Source of the DNA: Rheinheimera hassiensis
Lineage (GTDB): Bacteria > Pseudomonadota > Gammaproteobacteria > Enterobacterales > Alteromonadaceae
NCBI RefSeq assembly: GCF_022436675.1
Contig: NZ_JAKUJZ010000004.1
Span: forward strand, 372,001 to 436,000
Reading direction: 5' to 3'
DNA length: 64,000 bases
Shown here: positions 21,426 to 30,210 of the stretch, one piece after another
Numbering within the stretch: the stretch's first letter is position 1
How the letters are laid out: the number at the start of each line of letters is the position of its first letter
Program-made: the position numbers and the translations under genes
Notes under the pieces: model-generated
Seen by the model: only the letters and a program-made list of their open reading frames with translations
What the model was told of the DNA's origin: nothing
Database searches by the model: none

Positions 21426-24107
21426 TTAGTCGTCTAAACCGACGGCCCAGCCTGCAGTCCAGTCATTACCTGCTTTAACAGCACCGATAAAGTCTACTGC
21501 TTCGAAGAAGGTGTCCACGGTAGTCATATCTTTTGGCGTAGTAGTATCGATAGTGAAGATACCGTTTAACACTGCGGCCTGATTTGCTGCAAGGCTATTG
21601 CCGGTTTGAGCCAGGAACCACTGTTCAGTAGTTGTTGTGGCGCTGACAGTGCCTTTAACCGCTTCGGTTGGGCAGGCGATGACAGAGTTGGTCATAGTTA
21701 AGGCACCTGAAGCCGCAAGAGCACGTGATTCGTCGGATTCAATTTCCAGACACTCACCCATCCCAGCAGGGCCGGTAACAACAAAGTTCGCCAGTTGCGC
21801 ATTGGTTCCTGCACGCAGCAGTACGCCTTCTGAGTCATCATCACCGTCAAAGTTATTACCGATAATGGTCATGTTAGCGATAGTCGGGTTAGATACCGGC
21901 GTAGCAGTAAGGTTATTTGACTGGTTATCCGCTTCAATACCACGGTTAGATTTAGAGTCATCTGCACCGTGTTTTACCAGCACAAATTGCAGTTTACCGC
22001 GCCAGCCATCAGCCCAGTCTACTGAGTCATCGCCGTTAGAGGTCAGCACTACGTTTTTACAGCTAACAGCACCACCGAACATCTCAATGCCGTCATCCAC
22101 GTTTTGGTGTACCTGAATATTTGAACACTGAGTGCCAGAGCCCACACCAGCAAAAGTAATACCGTTTAACTCGTTATCCGGGATAACTTCAAAACCGGCA
22201 TGTTTAACCACTACGTAGTTTAAAGTGCCGCTGCTATCTTCCCAGTTGCCGCCACCATATGGGCCTGCATTACCTTCAGCTTGTACTAAACAGCTGTCTA
22301 AATTAGCTTGATCAGCACACTTGGTTGTAGGAGCTTTACCCAGTAATACCAGGCCACCCCATTGGCCTGCTGTGGTAGGTGAACCGATAATGTCCTGCAC
22401 TGACGTCATTACGATAGGGTTAGCGGCAGTACCATTTGCTTCAATTTTTGAGCCGCGGGTAACTACCAGGAAGTCGGCACCAGATTTACCAAAAATACGT
22501 ACGCCCGGTTGCACTGTTAACGTCGCTGCAGTGGTGTTGTCTACACCAATACGCACACGGCCATTCAGCACATAATCGGCACCGGCAGCCAGTGTTACGT
22601 TAGAGGTAATATCACCGGTTAACTGACAGTTTAAGCGGCCAGACAAGCTGTTTACTTCGCTGGTGCCGGCAGGGCAGGCAGCTAAGTCATCTTCCGGGTG
22701 TAAGCCTACTGTCCAGCCTACTGTCCAGTCTTCTTCACCATCAAAGGCACCAATGTAATCAACATTATCAAACCACGGGTCTACGTTATTAGCTACGTTA
22801 TAGCCATTACCTAAAGCCGGTGAGTTAGGTGCTGGTATATAGCCACCTAATAAGGCGTCACCAACGATATTGCCTGGCTGAGCACGGAACCAGGTTTCAG
22901 CATTGAGTATTTCGGTGTTGTTACCGTCAACGGAATTTTTAAAGGGTTCAGCGCAGTCGATAATAGAGTTACGGAAGATAATTTCGCCGTTTTGCGCATT
23001 CGCTACCGATTCATTGCTGTTTATTTCAAAACACTCGCCCATACCTGCCGGGCCGGTAATAATCATATTGTATAACTCACCAGCGGTACCAGCGCGCAGT
23101 AAAATGCCCTCAGAGTCATCTTCACCGTCAAAGTTGTTACCGATAATGGTCATGTTGGCGATACGTGGCTTAGATACCGGTTCAGCCGTAAAGTTATCTG
23201 ACTGGTTGTCAGCTTCAATACCGCGGTTGGCTTTGGTATCGTTCGGGTTATGGCGAACTAATACGTGCTGCATACGGCCAGTCCAGCCATCAGCCCAATC
23301 TAAAGAATCGTCGCGGTTGCCGGTTAATACCACATACTTGGCATCTACCGTACCGCCGAAAAATTCTACGCCGTCATCCAGGTTATTGTGTACCTGAATA
23401 TATTCTACTTCAGTACCACGGCCGACACCGGCAAAGGTAATACCGTTTAATTCGTTATCTGGCAGTACTTCAAAACCTGCATAGCGCACCTGCACATATT
23501 TCAGCGCACCGCTGTCGTCATCTTCATCAGCACCACCGTATGGGCCGGCTTCGCCTTCAGCTTCTACCTGACAGTTAGCCAGGTTGGCTTGATCACATTT
23601 CGTGGTAGGTGCATTACCCAGTAATACCAGGCCACCCCATTCTGCAGTAGACTCGTCATCGGACAGCCCCAGCATATCGTTTACCGATGTCATAATAATT
23701 GGAGCGGCGGCAGTACCTACCGCCTGAATTTTTGAACCGCGGGCCACGACTAAGTAGTCAGCGCCGCTTTTACCAAATATCGTGGTGCCCGGTTCAATGG
23801 TCAGGGTGGCACTGTTAGTATTATCACCACCAACAGTCACTTTACCGCTTAAAGCCCAGGCGATATCTGCAGTTAAACGGGTGTCGCTGGTAATAGTGCC
23901 GGTGATTTCACACACTGCTTTATCTACACCCGCGAGGCTGGAGCCTTCAGTGGCAAAAGCTGGGCAGTCTGCAGTTGGTGGTGGATTACCGCCACCGTTA
24001 CCGTTGTCATCGCCATTGCCGGCGTTAACAACTAAGTCGCCACCACAGCCTGCCAGTATCAATGCTGACGCTATTGCGCTTAGTTTTAATAGTTTGCGTA
24101 AAGCCAT
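21426..24107 (-). CDS. Large surface-type lipoprotein with two tandem homologous halves
   Basis: About 893 aa. Lipobox LAGC with Cys near residue 21 after a short hydrophobic signal, then a Gly/Asn/Asp/Pro-rich linker. The rest is two copies of a ~430-residue unit. Each copy repeats TLTI(V)EPG..IFGKSGADYLVV, EWGGLVLLG.APTTK, AEGEAGPYGG, DNELNGITFAGVG, DDS(L/V)DWADGW, NRGIEADNQS and GPAGMGEC(F/L)E. The short beta turns and Asn/Asp ladders suggest a right-handed beta-helix. No catalytic motif is evident. I recall single-unit relatives beside TonB receptors in Bacteroidetes. The start at 24107 is preferred to the ATG at 24113 because GGAGAG abuts the latter. Function unknown; phosphate link is from context. 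Confidence 0.8.
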   Translation of the reverse strand: MALRKLLKLSAIASALILAGCGGDLVVNAGNGDDNGNGGGNPPPTADCPAFATEGSSLAGVDKAVCEITGTITSDTRLTADIAWALSGKVTVGGDNTNSATLTIEPGTTIFGKSGADYLVVARGSKIQAVGTAAAPIIMTSVNDMLGLSDDESTAEWGGLVLLGNAPTTKCDQANLANCQVEAEGEAGPYGGADEDDDSGALKYVQVRYAGFEVLPDNELNGITFAGVGRGTEVEYIQVHNNLDDGVEFFGGTVDAKYVVLTGNRDDSLDWADGWTGRMQHVLVRHNPNDTKANRGIEADNQSDNFTAEPVSKPRIANMTIIGNNFDGEDDSEGILLRAGTAGELYNMIITGPAGMGECFEINSNESVANAQNGEIIFRNSIIDCAEPFKNSVDGNNTEILNAETWFRAQPGNIVGDALLGGYIPAPNSPALGNGYNVANNVDPWFDNVDYIGAFDGEEDWTVGWTVGLHPEDDLAACPAGTSEVNSLSGRLNCQLTGDITSNVTLAAGADYVLNGRVRIGVDNTTAATLTVQPGVRIFGKSGADFLVVTRGSKIEANGTAANPIVMTSVQDIIGSPTTAGQWGGLVLLGKAPTTKCADQANLDSCLVQAEGNAGPYGGGNWEDSSGTLNYVVVKHAGFEVIPDNELNGITFAGVGSGTQCSNIQVHQNVDDGIEMFGGAVSCKNVVLTSNGDDSVDWADGWRGKLQFVLVKHGADDSKSNRGIEADNQSNNLTATPVSNPTIANMTIIGNNFDGDDDSEGVLLRAGTNAQLANFVVTGPAGMGECLEIESDESRALAASGALTMTNSVIACPTEAVKGTVSATTTTEQWFLAQTGNSLAANQAAVLNGIFTIDTTTPKDMTTVDTFFEAVDFIGAVKAGNDWTAGWAVGLDD

Positions 24108-24251
24108 TACCATCTCTCCATTGAGTTGTTATAGGTCTTGCCAATAAGTTGCAAGCACCCTACAACAGAGAAATTACGCTTTTATTACACTTATGCTGCT
24201 GTCATGTGACAGTGCCAGTAACGGCTGAACAGTTGCGGTACACGGTGTAGG

Positions 24252-24280
24252 TTGTCAGAAAAAATTCATTTTAATGTCAT
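24252..24280 (+). promoter_or_regulatory. Triple Pho-box array between the lipoprotein gene and phoB
   Basis: Three units at 11-bp period: TTGTCAG (24252-24258), AATTCAT (24263-24269) and ATGTCAT (24274-24280), with 4-nt spacers. It points toward phoB but is nearer to the lipoprotein gene start (about 145 bp) than to that of phoB (about 190 bp). Which gene it serves is open. Confidence 0.65.
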
Positions 24281-24376
24281 ATATAGGTGGCTTATTTTGG
24301 TTTAAATTTTGTAGCATTTGTTATTTAGTTGTTTTTATTGGGGCGGGGCGGCTACTGAGTAAAGATTAACCTCGTG

Positions 24377-24394
24377 TTTTCATAAAAATGTCAT
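24377..24394 (+). promoter_or_regulatory. Pho box upstream of phoB (autoregulation)
   Basis: TTTTCAT-AAAA-ATGTCAT lies 78 bp before the phoB ATG. TACTAT at 24407-24412 is a plausible -10. Autoactivation of phoBR is known in other gammaproteobacteria. Confidence 0.7.
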
Positions 24395-24472
24395 AAACTG
24401 CGGCAATACTATGCAGCATAAACAGTTAGAATAATCCGGCCCTGTGCCGGTTAACAGAACGTGGTGGATGCT

Positions 24473-25159
24473 ATGGCAAGAAAAATCCTGGTGGTGGAAG
24501 ATGAAGCACCAATTCGCGATATGCTGTGTTTTGTGCTGGAGCAAAACGGTTATCAGGCTGCAACAGCAGAAGATTACGACTCAGCCATTAATGCGCTGGT
24601 AGAGCCCTACCCGGATTTAGTCCTGCTAGACTGGATGCTGCCCGGTGGCAGTGGTATTCAGATCGCAAAGAAAATGAAGCAGCACGACCTTACCCGCAAT
24701 ATTCCGATTATTATGATCACCGCCCGTGGTGAAGAAGAAGATAAAGTACGCGGGTTGGAAGTGGGTGCTGATGATTATGTTACCAAGCCGTTTTCACCCA
24801 AAGAGCTGATGGCACGTATTAAAGCAGTGATCCGCCGTGTAGCGCCGACCAGCCTGGATGAAGTAATAGAAGTGCAGGGCTTAAAGCTGGACCCGGTATC
24901 ACACCGTGTAATGGCCTCGGATCAGGCGCTGGATATGGGGCCAACTGAGTTTCGTCTGCTGCATTTTTTTATGACCCACCCCGAGCGCGTGTACAGCCGT
25001 GAACAACTGCTGGACCATGTCTGGGGTACCAATGTGTATGTGGAAGACCGCACGGTAGATGTGCATATCCGCCGCTTACGCAAGGCGATTTCTATAGCCG
25101 GGCATGATAGATTAGTACAAACCGTGCGTGGCTCTGGCTACCGTTTCTCCGCTAAATAA
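24473..25159 (+). CDS. phoB: Phosphate regulon response regulator PhoB
   Basis: 228 aa two-component regulator that binds Pho boxes. The receiver domain (1-120) has the acidic pocket VVEDE and the phospho-acceptor Asp53 in [13 protein letters not shown], plus the conserved Lys in [13 protein letters not shown]. The winged-helix domain (about 130-228) has [30 protein letters not shown] and [13 protein letters not shown]. The ATG at 24473 ([10 protein letters not shown]) follows GGTGGA; GTG codons upstream are rejected on the family N-terminus. phoR is 18 bp downstream. Confidence 0.98.
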   Translation: MARKILVVEDEAPIRDMLCFVLEQNGYQAATAEDYDSAINALVEPYPDLVLLDWMLPGGSGIQIAKKMKQHDLTRNIPIIMITARGEEEDKVRGLEVGADDYVTKPFSPKELMARIKAVIRRVAPTSLDEVIEVQGLKLDPVSHRVMASDQALDMGPTEFRLLHFFMTHPERVYSREQLLDHVWGTNVYVEDRTVDVHIRRLRKAISIAGHDRLVQTVRGSGYRFSAK

Positions 25160-25177
25160 AGGCTTACTGCTACCGCT

Positions 25178-26512
25178 ATGCGCCAACTGTTATCACAAAG
25201 GAAGGTCTACACTAAACTCTTCCTTTTTTACTGTTTTATTGCTCTGGTTGGCCTTATTTCTAACAGCCTGCTGCTGGCGCTGCTTATTTTTACCGTGGCG
25301 CTGTTGCTGTGGCATTACCACCATTTATTTATAATGGACAAATGGTTGTGGCGTGATCGCAAATTGTCGCCGCCGATCAGCGAAGGGATCTGGGGCCATT
25401 TATTTGAAGGTATTTACTACCTGCAGCGGCGTGACAGACGCAAAAAGCGTGAGCTGCGCAATGTAGTGCGGCGGTTTCGTGACGGCGCCGAGGCCCTGCC
25501 AGAGGCAGTAGTAGTACTAACCGATGATTGGAGCATTATCTGGAGCAACAAGCTGGCGCAAATTCTGGTGGGTCTGCACTGGCCGGCTGATGAAGGCCAA
25601 CGGCTGGATAACCTGATCCGTCACCCGGATTTTCTGCACTATTTAAAACAAGCCAAATTCGAGCAGCCACTTGAGCTGGCTTCACCGGTTAATGATGAGC
25701 TAACGCTTGAATTTAATATTATGTCTTATGGGGCAGAGCAATACTTACTAATAGTGCGGGATATCACCCAGCTTAAGCAGTTGGAGCAAATCCGTAAAGA
25801 CTTTGTCGCCAACGTATCGCATGAACTGCGCACTCCGCTTACCGTACTGCAGGGCTATCTGGAAGTGATGGACGATGAACATCTGCCCGATAAAGTGATC
25901 TGGAAAAAAGCCCATAACGTTATGCTGGACCAAACCAAACGTATGGATGCGCTGGTACAACAATTGTTAACGCTATCGCGTATTGAAGCGTCAGCCCGGG
26001 TGCAGTTTGAGCCTGTGGTAGATGTACCTGCTATGCTGCACCAACTGGAACAAGAAGCCCAAACACTGAACCGCGATAAACAGCATAGCATCCGTTTTGA
26101 TATTGATGACAACCTGAAGGTTACCGGCGTTACCGAAGAGTTACGCAGTGCTTTTTCTAATCTGGTAACTAACGCCATTAAATACACCCCGGCCGGTGGC
26201 GAAATTAACGTTAGCTGGCAACGCCAGCATTTAAAAGCGCTGTTTGCTGTTAATGATAATGGCGAAGGTATAGCCGCACACCATGTAAAGCGCCTTACCG
26301 AGCGTTTTTACCGGGTAGACCAGGCCCGAGCCCGCAGTACCGGCGGCACTGGCTTGGGACTGGCTATTGTAAAGCACGTATTGTCACGCCATAACAGCCG
26401 GTTAATGATTTTCAGTGAGCCGGGAAAAGGTAGTAGTTTTTCTTTCTCTATACCGGCAGAACTGGTGCTGGGGTCAAAAACAAAAAAACGCGAAGAAACG
26501 CCGCCGCACTAA
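25178..26512 (+). CDS. phoR: Phosphate regulon sensor histidine kinase PhoR
   Basis: 444 aa. Two membrane helices at about residues 13-45, then the positively charged linker, a PAS-like domain (about 100-200) and the kinase core. The phosphorylated His is residue 215 in NVSHELRTPL. Other boxes seen: N-box LVTNAIKYTPAGG, G1 NDNGEGI, G2 TGGTGLGLAIVKH. It has no large periplasmic domain, as expected for PhoR, which senses Pst/PhoU state. It phosphorylates PhoB. It converges on the next gene with a 9-bp gap. Confidence 0.97.
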   Translation: MRQLLSQRKVYTKLFLFYCFIALVGLISNSLLLALLIFTVALLLWHYHHLFIMDKWLWRDRKLSPPISEGIWGHLFEGIYYLQRRDRRKKRELRNVVRRFRDGAEALPEAVVVLTDDWSIIWSNKLAQILVGLHWPADEGQRLDNLIRHPDFLHYLKQAKFEQPLELASPVNDELTLEFNIMSYGAEQYLLIVRDITQLKQLEQIRKDFVANVSHELRTPLTVLQGYLEVMDDEHLPDKVIWKKAHNVMLDQTKRMDALVQQLLTLSRIEASARVQFEPVVDVPAMLHQLEQEAQTLNRDKQHSIRFDIDDNLKVTGVTEELRSAFSNLVTNAIKYTPAGGEINVSWQRQHLKALFAVNDNGEGIAAHHVKRLTERFYRVDQARARSTGGTGLGLAIVKHVLSRHNSRLMIFSEPGKGSSFSFSIPAELVLGSKTKKREETPPH

Positions 26513-26521
26513 ACAGATAAG

Positions 26522-27403
26522 TTATTGCGCTGCTTTTTTCCGGTGTGGCCAACAGCGATCAATGGCTTGTTCTGCTACCAGCCCCAACACATCTTGCTCC
26601 AGTGCATCAGCATGGCCTAAAAATGTCTGCGCCAGTTCACGGTCTGCCAGCGCCGTTGCTATCAGATTTATCGCATCATCCAGCGTGGTGCCATGCTCGT
26701 AATATCTGATGTGATGGCTGGTATCCACCACTAAATCAGCAGACTCCTGACACCACTTCTCAAACACTAGTTTCGCCAATTGCCGGTAACGGGCTTGGGG
26801 GCCGCCAAATACAACAAAAAATGTCTCTGCGATAGCCTTACCGAACTGCTCAGTTATTTTATCTAAATGCAGCAGTAACTGTGTTGTTTCATCTACGGCA
26901 CTTTGCAGCATCAGCTGTGCAAAAACGGGTTCCAGTTGATGACTGTATTCCAGTATCAGGCGGTGGTCCAAGGTGCCGTCATAAGCTACTGCACCGAGCA
27001 ACTGCTGTGTGGCAGTAAACAGCTGCTGGCCAACGGCGTTGTTGGCCTCATGTTTAAGCTGTGCCAGAAGGTTGTGCAGTAACGCTGCTGCATCCGGCTG
27101 TGGCGTTTGCAACAGTGTGTAGTAAACCGCCATGGTGCTATGGCTCAGGGCTTTCAGCCGGTGATAGCCTGGGCCGTTAACGGTATACTCGCTAATACTG
27201 TCACCACAGCAGGCAATCAGGCGGCTATCCAGGCGCACAATAAGCAGCACATGACCCCGGCTGATTTTGTTGGCAAAGTACTGTTTTCTTTTCGCATACT
27301 GACTATGAAACAGCTGATTTATTTCACCCAGGGCTGAGTCTGCCGGTTCAGCTTTAGTATCCTGCAGCGTAATATTCACCGACGTACCTGATGCAGTTTT
27401 CAT
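26522..27403 (-). CDS. Conserved-looking protein of unknown function, coupled to an SDR gene
   Basis: 293 aa, soluble, no signal peptide or membrane segment. I do not recognise the family. It is largely helical with a central stretch FFVVFGGPQARYRQLAKLVFEKW and a basic tail WPHRKKAAQ. The ATG at 27403 lies 1 nt after the stop of the upstream SDR gene (TAAGATG), so the two are probably translated together; an in-frame GTG 10 codons upstream is possible. Codon use looks like the neighbours, so it is a real gene. It could serve the same stress response as the SDR, but that is only a guess. Confidence 0.6.
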   Translation of the reverse strand: MKTASGTSVNITLQDTKAEPADSALGEINQLFHSQYAKRKQYFANKISRGHVLLIVRLDSRLIACCGDSISEYTVNGPGYHRLKALSHSTMAVYYTLLQTPQPDAAALLHNLLAQLKHEANNAVGQQLFTATQQLLGAVAYDGTLDHRLILEYSHQLEPVFAQLMLQSAVDETTQLLLHLDKITEQFGKAIAETFFVVFGGPQARYRQLAKLVFEKWCQESADLVVDTSHHIRYYEHGTTLDDAINLIATALADRELAQTFLGHADALEQDVLGLVAEQAIDRCWPHRKKAAQ

Positions 27404-27404
27404 C

Positions 27405-28307
27405 TTAAGGCAAATGCTCACCGCCGGTAACACCGAGCACTTCGGCCGTTACATAGCTTGATTCTTGTGATGCCAGATAGACGTAAGCCGGTGCCAGTTC
27501 AGCAGGCTGGCCAGGGCGGCCCATAGGGGTATGCTGACCAAACTGTTCCAGTTTATCTGCCGGTTGGCCGCCACTTTGCTGCAATGGCGTCCAGATAGGG
27601 CCTGGCGCTACTGCATTTACGCGGATACCCTTTTTAATCAGCATCTTAGCTAAACTTTTGGTAAAGCCGGTAATAGCGCTTTTACTGGAAGCATAATCCA
27701 GTAAACCGGCCGACGGCTGGTACGACTGAATTGACGTAGTATTAATAATACTGGCACCTGCAGGCATATGTGGCAGTGCGGCTTTGGTGATCCAAAACAT
27801 GGCAAACACATTGGTAGCATAGGTTTGCTGAAACTGCTCACTGCTTAAATCGGCCAGTTCTTCAACAAACTGCTGCTTGCCAGCGTTATTCACCAGGATA
27901 TCGATACCGCCAAGCTTTTGTACCGCTTGCTGCACCAGACTTTGGCAAAATTTCTCATCTGAAATATCGCCGGCTACAGCAAAGGCTTTTACATCAGCTG
28001 TCTGCAATTCTTTTAGCACGGTATTAGCATCTTGTTCTTCAGAAGGTAGATAGTTAATCATCACATCGGCGCCTTCACGGGCAAAGGCAATTGCCACGGC
28101 ACGGCCAATGCCGGAATCGCCACCGGTAATCAGAGCTTTTCGGCCTGTTAATCTGCCACTGCCCTGGTAAGTGTTTTCGCCGTGATCAGCTTTGGGTGAT
28201 AGTATCGCGTCAAGCCCCGGGTCTGGCTGGGCTTCGTCGTAGTGGGTGTTGTCTATCGGATACTGCTTACGGGGATCTTGCATACTGCACTGGTTTTGCG
28301 TCTTCAT
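27405..28307 (-). CDS. SDR-family NAD(P)-dependent oxidoreductase (YhxD/YdaD-like)
   Basis: 300 aa short-chain dehydrogenase. Cofactor site [20 protein letters not shown] (about residues 62-80), NNAG at ~140, catalytic Ser in NTTSIQSY and YASSK (Tyr/Lys), and the C-terminal [10 protein letters not shown]. The ~45-residue N-terminal extension (MQDPRKQYP...) before the Rossmann fold marks the general-stress type often called glucose/ribitol dehydrogenase-like. The substrate is not known. The ATG at 28307 follows a perfect GGAGG, which decides against an upstream in-frame ATG. It is translationally coupled to the unknown gene downstream. Confidence 0.88.
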   Translation of the reverse strand: MKTQNQCSMQDPRKQYPIDNTHYDEAQPDPGLDAILSPKADHGENTYQGSGRLTGRKALITGGDSGIGRAVAIAFAREGADVMINYLPSEEQDANTVLKELQTADVKAFAVAGDISDEKFCQSLVQQAVQKLGGIDILVNNAGKQQFVEELADLSSEQFQQTYATNVFAMFWITKAALPHMPAGASIINTTSIQSYQPSAGLLDYASSKSAITGFTKSLAKMLIKKGIRVNAVAPGPIWTPLQQSGGQPADKLEQFGQHTPMGRPGQPAELAPAYVYLASQESSYVTAEVLGVTGGEHLP

Positions 28308-28583
28308 TAGGCACCTCCGGTTGAGTTTCACATAACGATACTAGGGGTATTAGCAAGGTAAGCAGGTTTTGTGCCTATACGGGCAGGTGAGTAAATAATT
28401 CAGTTTAATCAGGCAGACAGGTAATTAAATAGCAGGTGCGATGCAGTAAAGCGGGAGTTGGCAGTGGGCAGAAGCTGAATATCTTACCGGCACATAACGT
28501 AAAACTTTCATGGGCAGCTTTATCTCGCAAGCGCAGCGGGTGTTAATTGACGATTAACTTTAGCTCAGTTATATCTCGGCACT

Positions 28584-29099
28584 ATGAAAATAAAAAATTA
28601 CTTACTGTTATTGATCTTCGTTTTGCTGGTTGCGGGCTTTATTCTGCCAGAGCGGATCAACATGCCGGTGGCTGGTGCTACCCAGCGCGACTGGCACCCG
28701 GACACTTTCTGGTATGAACCCTGGGGCAGCTCTGGCGTGCACAAGGGCATTGATATTTTTGCTAAAGCCGGTACTACAGTTACCAGTACAACTGATGGCA
28801 TAGTGCTGTATCAGGGCGAGTTACCTAAAGGCGGCAAGGTAGTGCTGGTGTTAGGGCCTAAGTGGCGATTGCATTACTTTTCTCACCTTAAGGCGATTAA
28901 TGTCAGCGGCTTTGAATGGCTAAGCTCGGGTAAGGTTATTGGTGCGGTAGGGGGTAGCGGCAATGCCAAAGGTAAACCGCCTCATCTGCATTATTCTATA
29001 GTAAGGCTTGTTCCTGCCCCCTGGGCAGCAGACGGCAGCAGCCAGGGCTATAAAAAAATGTTTTACATTGACCCTGGCAATTATCTGGTTGGCGAATAG
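28584..29099 (+). CDS. M23-family (LytM-type) metallopeptidase
   Basis: 171 aa. An N-terminal hydrophobic segment (5-22) is a signal or membrane anchor, so the enzyme acts in the periplasm. The zinc motifs are both present: HKGIDIF (HxxxD) and HLHYS (HxH), so it should cut peptidoglycan peptide bridges. The domain is nearly the whole protein, without LysM or coiled coil. It stands alone, with 277 bp upstream and 177 bp downstream. The physiological partner is unknown. Confidence 0.88.
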   Translation: MKIKNYLLLLIFVLLVAGFILPERINMPVAGATQRDWHPDTFWYEPWGSSGVHKGIDIFAKAGTTVTSTTDGIVLYQGELPKGGKVVLVLGPKWRLHYFSHLKAINVSGFEWLSSGKVIGAVGGSGNAKGKPPHLHYSIVRLVPAPWAADGSSQGYKKMFYIDPGNYLVGE

Positions 29100-29275
29100 C
29101 AGCCAGCCGTGTTGGCGTTATTGATGAGTGTGTAGAACGACCAACAAGTCTACACTAAAATCAAAAGATTCAGTTTTAATAAAGGCCTGCAATTAAGTAA
29201 TATAGTCTGATTAAAAGTTAGCCCAATGCTTGCTTTTGGATGTGATCAGATAGGTATTTGGGATTTAGGGGCGCA

Positions 29276-30046
29276 ATGGACAAGCAACTTCGTCAAGAGT
29301 GGTTGGTATCCTTACTCGGTTGGAGTGGGGTGATCCTATTTTTAAGCTTGATAGATACCCTGCATGATCTGTGGGTGGCTGATAGCGATAAACTCAATAA
29401 TCATCCACTATGGGCGTTACAAGAGTGGGGCCTGTGGTTTCTATTTACGCCACTGTTGTTCCGGCTGTTAAACCAGTCTGCTGCTAGACATCAGTTAACC
29501 AACCGCTGTTGTCTGCAAATTTGTGCACTGATATTTATCAATGCCATGCTGTATCAGGCACTATTTGATTTGATAGTGCTTGATGACAGTATTGCCTACA
29601 GCTTGTTGTATTTCGCTCCTGTGCATCCGGTGGTTATCTTTATCAATGTGTTTATCTGGCAGCGATATCTGGCTCTGCCTCAGGCACAGCCGGCACAGGT
29701 AGACGACGCTGCTGGCCAAATGCTGACTATCGAACAGCCAGAGGGCGCTATGCAGCTGAGTTACGACGATATTATCCAGATTAACTCTGCCAGTAATTAC
29801 GTTGAGGTTTGCACAGCTGAGCGTAGCTGGCTTAAACGTGCAACGCTAAAAGACATCGAAACTCAGTTACCGCGACATATGTTTGTTCGTACCCATCGCG
29901 CCCATCTGGTCAATATTCAGCATATCGCCCGTGTAAGGTTAAAATCTTCCGGCAGTGGCTATGTCGAGCTTAAAAGTGGCCGGGTAGTTGCGTTGAGTAA
30001 AGCGCATAAACAGGCGGTCAGGGCTCGTTTGCAAAACGCTGCCTGA
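29276..30046 (+). CDS. LytTR-family DNA-binding regulator with membrane N-terminus
   Basis: 256 aa. Residues ~10-140 hold about four hydrophobic segments. Residues ~150-253 form a LytTR domain, with the markers YDDIIQINSASNYVEV, MFVRTHRAHLVNI and KSGRVVALSKAHKQAVRARL. There is no receiver domain, so input probably comes through the membrane part. The ATG at 29276 (MDKQLRQ) follows GGGGCGC; a TTG 6 codons upstream is less likely. A TonB receptor gene follows after 164 bp on the same strand and may be its target (inference). Confidence 0.86.
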   Translation: MDKQLRQEWLVSLLGWSGVILFLSLIDTLHDLWVADSDKLNNHPLWALQEWGLWFLFTPLLFRLLNQSAARHQLTNRCCLQICALIFINAMLYQALFDLIVLDDSIAYSLLYFAPVHPVVIFINVFIWQRYLALPQAQPAQVDDAAGQMLTIEQPEGAMQLSYDDIIQINSASNYVEVCTAERSWLKRATLKDIETQLPRHMFVRTHRAHLVNIQHIARVRLKSSGSGYVELKSGRVVALSKAHKQAVRARLQNAA

Positions 30047-30210
30047 ATAGCGGCTATTTTAGCCCTGGTCCGTTTATCCCAAAGCCTTCTGATGGTTGTA
30101 CAGCAGCAGGTTCATTCATCCCTAAGCCTTACCAGTCAGCACTTTGACCTTGAGTGGGTAGCTGCGAATTACTCTAATAGCGCTATCTATTGCAAAACAA
30201 CAGAGTGCTT

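Larger units (their letters stand above)
24114..24472. other. Divergent regulatory region between the lipoprotein gene and phoB
   Basis: About 360 bp, AT-rich, without a gene. It holds two groups of Pho-box repeats, both reading toward phoB (given as separate entries), and a small inverted repeat CTGTCAT/GTGACAG at 24199-24212. It is the likely control region for both directions. Confidence 0.6.
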
